Assembly: GCA_036821645.1 (NCBI GenBank)
Contig: DAISJD010000009.1
Location: 1-49,525 of the forward strand
Source: DAISJD01 sp036821645
GTDB taxonomy: Bacteria; Pseudomonadota; Alphaproteobacteria; ATCC43930; CGMCC-115725
DNA length: 49,525 bases
Direction: 5' to 3'
Shown: piece by piece, positions 1-8,965 of the stretch
Position numbering within the stretch: the stretch's first letter is position 1
Layout of the letters: each line of letters opens with the position of its first letter
The notes under the pieces: generated by a model
The model's input: only the letters and a program-made list of their open reading frames with translations
What the model was told of the DNA's origin: nothing
The model's database searches: none
Made by a program: the position numbers and the translations under genes

Positions 1-200
1 AATTAATACTATAGACTTAATTTTAATATTTCAAAAAAACTGTAATAAAAATCAATAAAAAATTTAAATTTAAAATTTTTTGACTCTCTGTATGTTGGGA
101 ATGATTTTGTATAAGCATTTTTGTGAAAAATTGATCTTTAAAAGCAATTTTTTGCAAAGATGCTTTTGCAGATATACTTTTTTCTTTTGTGGAGAGTGTG

Positions 201-3200
201 ATGGATCTGGGTCCTGGTTCAATTGCCTTTACCGGCTTCAATTCCGATGGAGCCGACAATATCTCTTTTGCCGCCCTGACCGCGATCAAGGCTGGCACGG
301 TGATCTATTTCACCGACAATGAGTTCGTCGCAACGACCCCGAAGGGCAGTTTCAATACTGGGGAATCCTTCTTTTCTTGGACGGCGACGACGGATATCGA
401 TCCAGGGACGATCATCACGATCGACAATATCAATGCCGGTACCTTGAGCACCAATCAGGGCAAGGTCGCGTTTTTGCCGGGCGCCAATCGGGGTCTCGCC
501 AATTCCGACGAAATCGTCTATGCCTATTTAGCCGATCCTGCGACCCCCACGGTCCCGACGGTTTTTCTGACGGCGGTTGCCAACAACACCCTGACGAGCC
601 CGACCAACACCCCGGCGACCACGCTTGAGGGCACGGGGCTGATCGCCGGTGTCAATGCCCTGCAATTTGGCAACAATATCGATATTGCCGCCTATACCGG
701 CCCGCGCAGCGGCTTTGCGTCGTTCGACGATTATCGCGCCTTCTTGAACAACCCGGCCAATTATGCAACCCAAGACGGCACAGGCGATCAATCGGTCGAC
801 GGCGTCGGCCCCGATGTCCCGTTTTCGACGGCGGCTCTCACCGTTGCAGCACCGCAGGGTCAACAAGTTTCTTTCGCCAACACCACCGTCGCCATGAATG
901 AAGGCGATAGCGGCTTTACCACCTTCAGCTTTACGGTCCAACGGTCAGGCGGCACCACGGGTGCGGTGACGTTTACCGGGCAACTGACCGGTACCGGGGC
1001 GGATGCACAAGATTTCTCTGGGATCGCAAGCCTACCCTTCAGCTTTTCCGGCACGATCCCGGCCGGTGCCAGCAGTGCGACCGTCACGATCAAAGTGGCG
1101 GGCGATACGGTCGTTGAACCGGACGAAGGTTTCAGCCTGACATTGCAGTCGGCCCTGAACGATGCTGGCATCGCAACGACGCTCGGCGCTCAGATCACGG
1201 CAAACGGCGTCATCGTCAATGACGACCAAGCGATGGCGGGCCTGCGCATCGGCGATGTGCAAGGAACCGGCCTCACGTCAACCTATGTCAATCAAGTCGT
1301 CACCTTGACGGGGGTCGTGACCGCCGTCGATACGAACGGCGCGCGCGGGTTCTATATTCAGGACCCGAAGGGCGACGGCAATGCCGCAACGTCCGATGCC
1401 ATTTTCGTCTTCCTGCCGACCGGCACCTTGCCGATCGTCGGTCACAGCATCAGTGTGACGGGAACCGTCCAAGAATTCCTGGCGAAGGGGGCTGATCCGG
1501 GATCGCTCACCACGACCGAATTGACCGGCATCAAATCGATCACCGATCTCGGTGTGTCCAGCACCCCTGTGACCGCGATCAAGATCGGCGGCCCCGGCGG
1601 CCTTATTCCCCCGACCAACGATCTTGCCGCAGCGACCGCTTTTTATGAAAGCCTCGAAGGCGAACTCGTCACGGTCGTCGCCCCGACGGCGACGGGTCCG
1701 ACCAATAAATTCGGCGAGATTTTTACCGTCGCCGATCACGGTGCCGAAGCCACGGGCTATAACGGTCGCGGCAATCTGCTGGTTTCAGGCGGTCAGTCCG
1801 ATCTCGGACACAGCAATGCGGTCGGTGGCGATTTCAATCCCGAACGGATCAAAATCAGCGTCGATAGCGGCATCTTGCCGGGTTTCAAGGCACCGAACGT
1901 CAATGTCGGGGCCGAACTCAGCGACGTCACCGGCATCCTGCGCTATGATTTCGGCAATTTCGGCGTTGCGGCGACCAATCCCTTCACCGTCACCAAGCCC
2001 AGCACCCTCGTCAAGGAAACCACGGCGCTTTCCGGGGATAGCAATCATTTGCTGGTTGCAAGCTACAATGCGGAAAACTTGGACCCGTCCGATGGGGCCG
2101 CCCGCTTTGCCACCATTGCCCAACAAATCCTGAAGAACTTGAACACGCCCGATGTCGTGGCCTTGCAAGAAGTACAGGATAATACTGGGGCGAAAGACGA
2201 CGGCGTCACCTCTGCCGATCTCACCCTTAAAATGTTGACCGATGCCTTGAATGCGGCGGCACCGGCCGGCGTTACCTATGCGGCCCTCGACAATCCGTTC
2301 ATCGGCAACGATACGAATGGCGGCGAACCGGGCGGCAATATCCGCACGGCCTTCATCTATCGCACCGACAGGGTCTCTATGGTGCCGGGCTCCCTGCGGA
2401 CGCTCAATGCCGACGGCACGGCTTCGTCCACCACGGTTTTGGGTCAGCAGACGGATCCGAGCAATCCGTTCTTCGGATCGCGCCCGCCGCTCGTTGCCGA
2501 TTTCAATTTCAACGGTCAGATCGTCACCATCGTTGATTCGCACTTTACCTCGAAAGGCGGCAGCAGCACGCTTCTCGGCACTAATCAACCGCCCCTGAGC
2601 GGCGGCGAATTGCAACGGGCGGCCCAGGCCCAAGCCGTCCATGATTTCGTGCAAGGATTGCTGAACAAGGATCCGAACGCCAAGGTTTTGGTTGCAGGCG
2701 ATCTCAACGAATTCCAATTTGAAGAACCGCTTTCCATCCTGCAAGGGACGGGCAAACTCACCGACTATACGGTGCCGGGTAAGGATCCGTTCAATGCGAC
2801 CGGTACCTATACCAAGGGTGGGGTCGAGATTTTGAAGGATCTCGAATCTTTGCTGCCGGAATCGGAACAATATGATTACGTGTTCGAAGGCAATTCCGAA
2901 ACCTTGGACCATATCCTGGCCACCGGCGGCCTCAGCAAAGACGCCCAATTTGATGTCGTGCACATCAATGCCGAGTTTTTCGATCAGACGAGCGATCATG
3001 ACCCGTTGGTTGCCCGTCTTGCCGTCGGTAACGATCCGACAGTCTATAAATCGGGTGATGGCCTTGCCCTTTCTGCGACGGGGGGAACCACGACCCTGAT
3101 CGTTTCCGGCAGCCATAACACGCTGACGGGGGGTGCCGTTGCCGATAGCTTGATCGACGAAGGCAATTTCAATACCCTGACGGCAGGGTCGGCGGCCGCC

Positions 3201-4049
3201 AATCTGTTGGCCAATGGCAGCAACAATATCCTGACCGGCGGGGCAGGCAACGATTCGATCACCGCGATCAATGGAACGGGCAATACCCTATCCGGCGGCA
3301 CCGGCGACGATTATCTTTCGGTAAGCGGCGATCAAAATACGCTGACTGCCGGTAGCGGTTCCGATCAGGTCGTCGTTTCCGGCAACCGTAACCGGGTCAA
3401 TGGCGGCTCTGGGCAGGCAACCGTCGTGATCCAGGGCGATAAGAACACGGTTTCGGGGGCGGCAGGCGCCCTCAACATCACCGCCAACGGCAGCACCAAT
3501 GTGTTGTTCGGCGGTGACGGCGATGATGTCATCGTCGCCTTCGGCGGTATCAACAACACGCTGTCGGCGGGTGGCGGCGACAATACGCTGATCGTTTCCG
3601 GCAGCAACGATGCCTTGGTTGCCGGCACCGGCTCCGATCTGCTCATCGCGGATAACGGTAAAAATACGTTCGTTGCCGGATTGGGTCAAACCCGGATCAT
3701 CAGCGGATCGAGCGACGATGCCGTCGGCAGCAACACGCTCCAACTGGCCGCCACGGTCAAGGAAGAGAACTTGTTCCTGGTCCAAAATGGCGGCGATCTG
3801 TTGATCGACGTGCTGGGCACCAATCATTCCGTGACGGTGCAAGGCTATTTCGATCATACCGGCAACAGCTTGAGCAAGATCGTCACCGGCGACGGCGTGA
3901 CCTTGACGGCGGCCGATGTGACCCAGTTGGTTCAAGCCATGGCTGCCTTCTCCAGCAACCATCAAGGCTTCGATCCGACCTTCGCCGGTCAAACGACCCT
4001 GCCGCCGGATCAGGCACTTCAAGCCGTGATTGCGGTCGCCCATCACTGA
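201..4049 (+). CDS. Large ExeM/NucH-like extracellular endonuclease with RTX-like tail
   Basis: Predicted secreted metal-dependent nuclease of about 1282 residues. Domain order by eye: an N-terminal beta-rich domain common in such proteins (about residues 1-215), a Calx-beta-like domain (about 225-345, acidic VNDD end), an OB-like YhcR-type segment (about 350-490), and an endonuclease/exonuclease/phosphatase domain (about 615-940). A glycine/asparagine repeat tail and a C-terminal ADVTQLVQAMAAF segment typical of RTX secretion tails follow. Nuclease motifs seen are LQEVQ (about residue 656), GDLNEF (about 833) and SDHDP (about 930). There is no N-terminal signal peptide, so type I secretion is inferred; no HlyB/HlyD/TolC genes lie nearby. 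The open frame extends to a GTG at 189, but ATG 201 has GGAGAG at 191-196 in front of it and is preferred. The 200 bases upstream are AT-rich with no other gene seen. Confidence 0.85.
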   Translation: MDLGPGSIAFTGFNSDGADNISFAALTAIKAGTVIYFTDNEFVATTPKGSFNTGESFFSWTATTDIDPGTIITIDNINAGTLSTNQGKVAFLPGANRGLANSDEIVYAYLADPATPTVPTVFLTAVANNTLTSPTNTPATTLEGTGLIAGVNALQFGNNIDIAAYTGPRSGFASFDDYRAFLNNPANYATQDGTGDQSVDGVGPDVPFSTAALTVAAPQGQQVSFANTTVAMNEGDSGFTTFSFTVQRSGGTTGAVTFTGQLTGTGADAQDFSGIASLPFSFSGTIPAGASSATVTIKVAGDTVVEPDEGFSLTLQSALNDAGIATTLGAQITANGVIVNDDQAMAGLRIGDVQGTGLTSTYVNQVVTLTGVVTAVDTNGARGFYIQDPKGDGNAATSDAIFVFLPTGTLPIVGHSISVTGTVQEFLAKGADPGSLTTTELTGIKSITDLGVSSTPVTAIKIGGPGGLIPPTNDLAAATAFYESLEGELVTVVAPTATGPTNKFGEIFTVADHGAEATGYNGRGNLLVSGGQSDLGHSNAVGGDFNPERIKISVDSGILPGFKAPNVNVGAELSDVTGILRYDFGNFGVAATNPFTVTKPSTLVKETTALSGDSNHLLVASYNAENLDPSDGAARFATIAQQILKNLNTPDVVALQEVQDNTGAKDDGVTSADLTLKMLTDALNAAAPAGVTYAALDNPFIGNDTNGGEPGGNIRTAFIYRTDRVSMVPGSLRTLNADGTASSTTVLGQQTDPSNPFFGSRPPLVADFNFNGQIVTIVDSHFTSKGGSSTLLGTNQPPLSGGELQRAAQAQAVHDFVQGLLNKDPNAKVLVAGDLNEFQFEEPLSILQGTGKLTDYTVPGKDPFNATGTYTKGGVEILKDLESLLPESEQYDYVFEGNSETLDHILATGGLSKDAQFDVVHINAEFFDQTSDHDPLVARLAVGNDPTVYKSGDGLALSATGGTTTLIVSGSHNTLTGGAVADSLIDEGNFNTLTAGSAAANLLANGSNNILTGGAGNDSITAINGTGNTLSGGTGDDYLSVSGDQNTLTAGSGSDQVVVSGNRNRVNGGSGQATVVIQGDKNTVSGAAGALNITANGSTNVLFGGDGDDVIVAFGGINNTLSAGGGDNTLIVSGSNDALVAGTGSDLLIADNGKNTFVAGLGQTRIISGSSDDAVGSNTLQLAATVKEENLFLVQNGGDLLIDVLGTNHSVTVQGYFDHTGNSLSKIVTGDGVTLTAADVTQLVQAMAAFSSNHQGFDPTFAGQTTLPPDQALQAVIAVAHH
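3080..3712 (+). repeat. About eleven 18-residue RTX-like repeats inside the nuclease
   Basis: The translated sequence falls into about 11-12 consecutive units of 16-19 residues, mostly exactly 18 (54 bases). The first half of each unit resembles an RTX nonapeptide (GGxGxDxL; for example GGTGDDYLS and GGDGDDVIV). The second half follows a pattern of the type xGxxNTLx (for example SGDQNTLT and NGSNNILT). Many units lack the aspartate expected for calcium binding. A beta-roll or beta-helix stalk is inferred. The DNA copies have diverged, so this is an old protein repeat rather than a recent tandem duplication. Confidence 0.75.
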
Positions 4050-4106
4050 GGGGCGATGGGCTTAAGCCGATAATCGCTTGTGCCCAAAAAGAGAGGAAAT
4101 CGCAAG

Positions 4107-4139
4107 GGGGCGGTGTTTGACACCGTCCCTTTTGTGTTT
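4107..4139 (+). terminator. Rho-independent terminator after the nuclease gene
   Basis: A 10-bp stem (4107-4116 with 4120-4129, one G-U pair) with a 3-nt loop is followed by a T-rich run. It lies 58 nt after the nuclease stop codon. Confidence 0.8.
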
Positions 4140-4272
4140 ATTCTATCGGATCGGCCGGAAGTGCTAACGCCGCCCTTTTTTGTTACGCGCATTTTACCGC
4201 CTATCGCTTGATCTTTTTCGCTAAGAATGCCTTTCTTCATCCAATGGGGATCGTGACGGGGCGAGGTGCGCC

Positions 4273-4926
4273 ATTCCTGCTCAAACGGATCGCGTCGCGC
4301 GGCGCTATCGACCTTCGGCCAAACGGGCTGAGACGCAACTTAAAAATCGCACGCTCTTGCTGGATTCGGCTTGGCATGTCTTTGCGACCGTTGGGTTCGA
4401 TGCCTGTTCCGTACGCGACATCGTGCGCCATAGCGGTTTGTCGCCCGGTTCGTTCTATAATTATTTTCCCAGCAAAGAGGCGGTTTTCAACCATCTGTGC
4501 CAACAGATGGCGGTGGAAATTCGCGCCGTCACGGCGGCGGCCCGTGCTGGGATCGGGGATCCCGAACAAATGATCAATGCCGGATTCTCGGCATATATCG
4601 CGTTTTTGCAGCATAAACCGGGAGCCCTCGATTTCATGGCCCGCAATCCAGACCAGGTTCGGTGGTCCGTGATCGGTGAGGCGGAAGGATTGCGGTCGGA
4701 TTTGGCGCGCGATTTGGCAACGGTTTTGAGCGATTCGAGGTTTAATGACCAAGACATTCAATTGATTGCCGCCGTGATGGTCTCGGCGGGTGCAGAAACC
4801 GTGATCCAAGCGGCACGCATGCCGGAAGTTGAGACGGAGAAGCTTGCATTATTTCTGGCAGATCTCCTCGTGAATGGTTTATGTCATAAGATCAAAGTCG
4901 AACGGTCGGTCAAAGACAAACAATAA
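4273..4926 (+). CDS. TetR/AcrR family transcriptional regulator
   Basis: DNA-binding one-component repressor. The helix-turn-helix core (SVRDIVRHSGLSPGSFYNYF) is followed by a ligand-binding C-terminal part without recognisable specificity. Start choice is unusual. The reading frame is open from 4225, but between there and TTG 4357 it contains no ATG, GTG or TTG. TTG 4357 would cut off the start of helix 1 and has no ribosome binding site. ATT 4273 has GAGG at 4263-4266 six bases upstream and gives a normal TetR length of 217 residues, so I chose it tentatively. The gene lies 18 nt upstream of an esterase gene in the same direction, so the regulator probably controls that gene or the pair. 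Confidence 0.8.
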   Translation: MPAQTDRVARRYRPSAKRAETQLKNRTLLLDSAWHVFATVGFDACSVRDIVRHSGLSPGSFYNYFPSKEAVFNHLCQQMAVEIRAVTAAARAGIGDPEQMINAGFSAYIAFLQHKPGALDFMARNPDQVRWSVIGEAEGLRSDLARDLATVLSDSRFNDQDIQLIAAVMVSAGAETVIQAARMPEVETEKLALFLADLLVNGLCHKIKVERSVKDKQ

Positions 4927-4944
4927 CGTGCGTAGGGGTGGGCG

Positions 4945-5823
4945 ATGATAGGGCAGACGGTGATCGGCTGGACGTTACGGGCGACGGTGCGCCGTTGGTT
5001 TGAAGACGATCTCGATCCCGGCCGCTTGCGTACGCGGCTCAATCTCTTATCCCGCACGATTTCGTTTCTGCCCCGATGGGCCCGGGTTAGCCCTGCCGCC
5101 CCCGGCCTTTCTTGGATCGATGCGCCGGAATCCGATCAACGGCGGGTGCTGGTCTATTTTCATGGCGGCGGTTACGTCAGCGGCGGTCTTGCCAGTCACG
5201 GCCTGTTCCTGGCGAAATTGGCACGGCAAGGACGGTGCCGCGTTCTGTTCGTCGATTATCGTTTGGCCCCCGAACATCCGTTTCCAGCCGCCCTCGACGA
5301 TGCGATGGCCGCCTGGATCTGGGTTCAAGAACAGGCATCGGCGGGAACGCGGTTCTTTATGGGCGGGGATTCGGCCGGTGGGGGATTGACCCTGGCCCTC
5401 ATCGAATTGTTGCAGACACAAGCGTTGGCCTTACCGGAACGGCTGTTGCTCATTTCACCATGGGTGGATCTGACGCAGGCAGGCCAGAGCCACCGCAGCA
5501 ATGACGCGTTCGACAGTGTGATGAGCGGCCGCGCCTTGACGAAAATGGCAAAGCTTTATTTGCGCGATGCCGATCCCCGCGATCCTCGCGCTTCCCCCCT
5601 TTTCGGTGTCCTCCGGGATATGCCGCCCACTTTGATCCAATATTCAACCCATGAAGTTCTGCGCGACGATGCCGTGAAGATGGCGGCACTCTTGCGGGAC
5701 GGTGGGACCAAGGTCATCGAGGAATCCTGGCCGCAGATGCCGCACGTCTTTCAATTGTTTTGGGCTTTTCCGCAAGCGACGAGCGCCACCCGCAGTCTTG
5801 CCCAGTTTCTGCTCGGCGTATGA
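4945..5823 (+). CDS. Alpha/beta hydrolase, hormone-sensitive-lipase (GDXG) type
   Basis: Predicted cytosolic carboxylesterase of 292 residues. Hallmarks are the oxyanion motif HGGGYVSGG (about residue 73), the nucleophile elbow GDSAGGG (about residue 141) and a C-terminal aspartate/histidine region (HEVLRDD, then MPHVFQLF). This is the HSL/bacterial family IV arrangement. There is no signal peptide. The start ATG 4945 has a GGGGTGGG ribosome binding site. It follows the TetR gene by 18 nt and converges on the SDR gene on the other strand. The substrate (a short-chain ester or lipid-derived ester) cannot be told from sequence. Confidence 0.88.
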   Translation: MIGQTVIGWTLRATVRRWFEDDLDPGRLRTRLNLLSRTISFLPRWARVSPAAPGLSWIDAPESDQRRVLVYFHGGGYVSGGLASHGLFLAKLARQGRCRVLFVDYRLAPEHPFPAALDDAMAAWIWVQEQASAGTRFFMGGDSAGGGLTLALIELLQTQALALPERLLLISPWVDLTQAGQSHRSNDAFDSVMSGRALTKMAKLYLRDADPRDPRASPLFGVLRDMPPTLIQYSTHEVLRDDAVKMAALLRDGGTKVIEESWPQMPHVFQLFWAFPQATSATRSLAQFLLGV

Positions 5824-5847
5824 CGGTGTGGGGTCGTATCGTGGGTG

Positions 5848-6576
5848 TCAACTGGAAAAATATCGCCCGCCATTGATGTTGATCGTCTGTCCGGTGATGA
5901 AGCCGTTACGGATCAGCATCAAGGCGAGGTCGGCTACTTCTTCAACGCGCCCAAAGCGCCCCATGGGGATGAGATCCGGCGACAGGCCGGGCGTGCCCGT
6001 CACCATATCGGTTTCGACCAAGGCTGGGGCAATCGCGTTGCAGGTGATGTTTTCCTTGATCAATTGCGCGGCATAGGTATGGGCAAGGCCGATCATCCCG
6101 GCCTTCGAGGCGGCATAATGGGGGCCGATCACGCTGCCGGTTTGGGCGGCGATCGATGATAACATCAAGATGCGTCCGATACCGGCCCGCCGCATGGCGG
6201 GCAGGGCGGCCTGCGTTACCAGGAATGCCGATTTCAGATTGGCCTCCATCACGTCGTCCCAGTCGGATTCGGCGATGGTTTCAAGGGATCGGCTGGTCGC
6301 AATCCCGGCATTATTGACGAGAATGGTCAACGGCCCCAATTGCCCTGCTGCATCGATGAGGCGGGCAACGGCGTCGGGGCGACGGATATCGGCCTGTACG
6401 GTGACCCCCGTACCCCCCTCGGCCGATATCTCGGCCAACAGGCTCTCTGCTTGCGCCCGGTCGGCGCGATAATTGATGACGACCCGCGCCCCTGCCGCCG
6501 CCAAGGCCGCCGCAATGGCCCGTCCGATCCCGCGCCCCGCACCCGTCACAAGAGCAACTTGCCCCTTGATATCCAT
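5848..6576 (-). CDS. SDR oxidoreductase, 3-oxoacyl-ACP reductase (FabG)-like
   Basis: Classical short-chain dehydrogenase of 242 residues. Visible features are the glycine-rich cofactor motif TGAGRGIGRA (about residue 11), NNAG (about 87), the catalytic Ser in LSSIAAQTG, YAASKAG with catalytic Tyr/Lys, and the C-terminal GQTININGGRYF typical of FabG/PhaB proteins. It is likely an NADPH-dependent keto-reductase. FabG, acetoacetyl-CoA reductase or another keto-reductase cannot be separated from sequence alone, and no fatty-acid or PHB synthesis genes adjoin it. It ends 24 nt from the convergent esterase gene. Confidence 0.85.
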   Translation of the reverse strand: MDIKGQVALVTGAGRGIGRAIAAALAAAGARVVINYRADRAQAESLLAEISAEGGTGVTVQADIRRPDAVARLIDAAGQLGPLTILVNNAGIATSRSLETIAESDWDDVMEANLKSAFLVTQAALPAMRRAGIGRILMLSSIAAQTGSVIGPHYAASKAGMIGLAHTYAAQLIKENITCNAIAPALVETDMVTGTPGLSPDLIPMGRFGRVEEVADLALMLIRNGFITGQTININGGRYFSS

Positions 6577-6679
6577 GGCTAATTTCCTTTTATAAGGTTA
6601 ATTGATATTTTAATTGCAAAAAACAATTAAAATAAAAAATAAAATTATCTATATTCTTGTATTTAGCGAAAAACAATCG

Positions 6680-6708
6680 TTGATCTTCTGGTGAATAAAT
6701 CGTATATG
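6680..6708 (+). promoter_or_regulatory. Candidate promoter of the lipase gene
   Basis: TTGATC (6680-6685) and TATATG (6703-6708) are separated by 17 bp, inside the AT-rich gap between the divergent SDR and lipase genes. It would leave a leader of about 130 nt. Each box matches the sigma-70 consensus at four of six positions. By-eye call. Confidence 0.4.
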
Positions 6709-6848
6709 TATATGTGTTTAGTTTTTCTCGTTGGTGGGGAAGGCAGGCGCATCGGTCGATCCGCAAGTCTCATCTCAAAAGACGAAAATCACACTAAGAC
6801 TGACGATAAAAACAAACAATAATAATAACCATATGGGGAAGGAAAGTC

Positions 6849-8150
6849 ATGTTTCCCAATTTCTTCAAAAAAATCCTGGTCACGGCCGGGATCGCTGTTG
6901 CAGGGCTCTCGGCAGTGGTGGAAGCCAAGGCCGCCAATAATTATCCCGTCGTCCTCGTGCATGGCTTTGCCGGGTTCGGTCGGGGCGAATTGCTGGGCTA
7001 TAAATATTGGGGTGGACTGACCGACGTTCAGACCCAAGTCGCCGGCAAATATTCGAACCAACAAATCTATACGGTTGCGATCGGTCCCTTCAGTTCGAAC
7101 TGGGAACGGGCGGTCGAGCTCTTCTATCAGATTAAGGGCGGTTGCGTCGATTACGGTGCCATGCATGCGGCCCAGACCGGCGTTCTGCGCAAACCCGAAG
7201 ATTTCTATCATAATGGCCGGACTTGCTATGCCGGGTATTATCCGCAATGGGATGCCAATCACCCGGTTCATCTCATTTCTCACAGCATGGGTGGGCAAAC
7301 CGCGCGGATGCTGGCGCAAATGCTGGCGACGAACGGGGCACCTCTCAATCCCAATCTCTTTCCTTATGCGACGTCGGCCGGTTGGGTGAAGAGTGTCACG
7401 GCAATCTCGACCCCGAACGATGGGACGACGCTTGCCTATAAGATCACCGATTTTGTTCCCTTCATTCAGCAATTGGTGGCTGGGTTTGCCGGCATTGCCG
7501 GTATTTCCGGTGATCCGATCGAAAAAATCTATGATTTCAAGCTCGATCAGTTCAAGATCGGCCCGCAGCAATCCGGTGAATCCTTCAATGCCTATATCTC
7601 GCGGGTTTTGAGTTCGCCGTTATTTACCAATAAAAATTACACGAACATCTCGACCTATGATTTGAATCCGGCCGGCGCCATGGCGATCAATGATTGGGTG
7701 AAAGATCAGCCGAACATCTATTATTTCTCTTATAGCACGCGGGCGACCAGTGCCGGTCTCTTCGGCTATCAATATCCGATCCTGTCGGCCAATCCGTTGA
7801 TTTCCGCCTTTGGCGGGCCGGGCGTGATGGGCAATTTCGTGCCCGATAGCCGTCCGTTCCCCTATAGCGCGTCAAATCCGACCGGCTATATGACCTATTG
7901 GCCGAGCGACGATGTCGTGCCGACCGTTGCCCAACCGGCCCCGCTTTGGGCCATGAACAGTGCTGGTCAAGTCTACAAGCGCAACACCATCGTCCGCGAC
8001 ATCACCGGCGGGGCCGCTCCGCAGGCCGGGGCTTGGAACGTCAAGGGTCTGATGGACGGGTTCGACCATCTCGATATTATCGGTTGGACCTTGTTCTTCG
8101 ACAGCGTCTCTTTCTATAAGTCGCACATCGATCAACTGCGTTCGCTCTAA
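6849..8150 (+). CDS. Secreted triacylglycerol lipase, family I.5-like
   Basis: Exported lipase of 433 residues. A signal peptide (residues 1-28, cleavage after AKA) precedes the mature start. The protein then follows the layout of the thermophilic Bacillus/Geobacillus and staphylococcal-type lipases: VLVHGFAGFGRGE, YKYWGG, SSNWERA and VDYGAMHAA. The nucleophile elbow is SHSMGGQTARML, with Ser146. The probable acid is Asp354 (WPSDDVVPT) and the base is His407 (FDHLDIIGW). It hydrolyses long-chain acylglycerols outside the cytoplasm. The ribosome binding site GGGGAAGGAAAG fixes the start, and a strong terminator follows. This family is best known from Firmicutes, so its presence here is unusual. 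No lipase-specific foldase gene is adjacent, as expected for this family. Confidence 0.88.
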   Translation: MFPNFFKKILVTAGIAVAGLSAVVEAKAANNYPVVLVHGFAGFGRGELLGYKYWGGLTDVQTQVAGKYSNQQIYTVAIGPFSSNWERAVELFYQIKGGCVDYGAMHAAQTGVLRKPEDFYHNGRTCYAGYYPQWDANHPVHLISHSMGGQTARMLAQMLATNGAPLNPNLFPYATSAGWVKSVTAISTPNDGTTLAYKITDFVPFIQQLVAGFAGIAGISGDPIEKIYDFKLDQFKIGPQQSGESFNAYISRVLSSPLFTNKNYTNISTYDLNPAGAMAINDWVKDQPNIYYFSYSTRATSAGLFGYQYPILSANPLISAFGGPGVMGNFVPDSRPFPYSASNPTGYMTYWPSDDVVPTVAQPAPLWAMNSAGQVYKRNTIVRDITGGAAPQAGAWNVKGLMDGFDHLDIIGWTLFFDSVSFYKSHIDQLRSL

Positions 8151-8180
8151 GCCGTTGCCCTAAGTCATCGATAGAAGCGT

Positions 8181-8221
8181 CGCCTGATCGGGTTTTTCAC
8201 CCCGGTCAGGCGATTTTTTTT
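8181..8221 (+). terminator. Strong Rho-independent terminator after the lipase gene
   Basis: A 12-bp stem (8181-8192 with 8201-8212, one G-U pair) with an 8-nt loop is followed by eight T residues from 8214. Confidence 0.9.
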
Positions 8222-8306
8222 GCGCGTTCATGCAAATTTCAGAGGCACGGCCCTGATAATCTGGGCTTGACCCCGTGGTGGGAAAGTCTTATGCCTTAAC
8301 CCATGT

Positions 8307-8383
8307 CGGGGTGTAGCGCAGCCTGGTAGCGCATCTGCTTTGGGAGCAGAGGGTCGTCCGTTCGAATCGGTCCTCCCCGACCA
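8307..8383 (+). tRNA. tRNA-Pro (TGG)
   Basis: A 77-nt cloverleaf with encoded CCA. The acceptor CGGGGTG pairs with CTCCCCG apart from one T-T mismatch. The anticodon stem TCTGC/GCAGA encloses the loop TTTGGGA, anticodon TGG, and the T-loop is TTCGAAT. It reads UGG/proline codons of the CCN box. Confidence 0.97.
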
Positions 8384-8456
8384 ATATCACGCTGCTTGTA
8401 TGACGATCCGGTCTTTGGTCCTTGTGACCAGCGATCGAGCATGGACGAGGCGATCT

Positions 8457-8753
8457 ATGGCAACGGCCCGCATTCTTAAACCGGCAAAAACCGCGATGTC
8501 TTCTGGGACTTATCGGACGCAACGCTGGATTTTAGAATATGAAACCGCCACCAGACGCGCGCCCGACGCCCTGATGGGGTGGATTGGGGCATCCGACGCG
8601 CTCAATCAAATCCGTCTTCAATTCGATACGTTGGAAGCGGCGGTCCAATTCGCCGAGAAAAAGGGCCTCGATTATTCGGTCGAACAACCCCATGAGAGAA
8701 CCTTGAAACCAAAAGCCTATGCTGATAATTTCAGGTTCGACAGGATACGCTGA
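8457..8753 (+). CDS. NADH:ubiquinone oxidoreductase accessory subunit, NDUFS4-like
   Basis: Short protein (98 residues) of the ETC complex I conserved-region family, the alphaproteobacterial counterpart of the mitochondrial 18-kDa subunit NDUFS4. Family features are the N-terminal ARILKPAKTAMSSG, then RTQRWILEYE, a central GWIGASDALNQIRLQFDT, and the end KPKAYADNFRFDR. The start ATG 8457 is chosen because GAGG at 8447-8450 sits six bases upstream and because family members begin just before ARI. The frame is open further upstream, through the tRNA. It assists assembly or stability of complex I. It is not in a nuo operon here but lies between two tRNA genes. Confidence 0.9.
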   Translation: MATARILKPAKTAMSSGTYRTQRWILEYETATRRAPDALMGWIGASDALNQIRLQFDTLEAAVQFAEKKGLDYSVEQPHERTLKPKAYADNFRFDRIR

Positions 8754-8764
8754 AATATGGCGAT

Positions 8765-8841
8765 GCGCGCTTAGCTCAGCTGGATAGAGCATCGGCCTTC
8801 TAAGCCGAGGGTCAGTGGTTCGAATCCACTAGCGCGCGCCA
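8765..8841 (+). tRNA. tRNA-Arg (TCT)
   Basis: A 77-nt cloverleaf with encoded CCA. The acceptor GCGCGCT pairs perfectly with AGCGCGC. The anticodon loop is CTTCTAA, anticodon TCT, and the T-loop is TTCGAAT. It lies 11 nt after the complex I subunit gene and may share its transcript. Confidence 0.97.
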
Positions 8842-8965
8842 ATAAAAACAATGGGTAAGCGCCAAAAAATCACAAAAAATTTCGGTTTTAGGTTTCTTGT
8901 GAAGAATTTTTGGGTGAAATTTTTGAATTTTAATTTTTTGAGTTTTTAAAATCTTTCGCATCGGC

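Noticed and set aside
1785..3116. 443-codon open frame antisense to the large nuclease gene
   Set aside because: A shadow of the GC-biased nuclease gene; no domain motif and no ribosome binding site.
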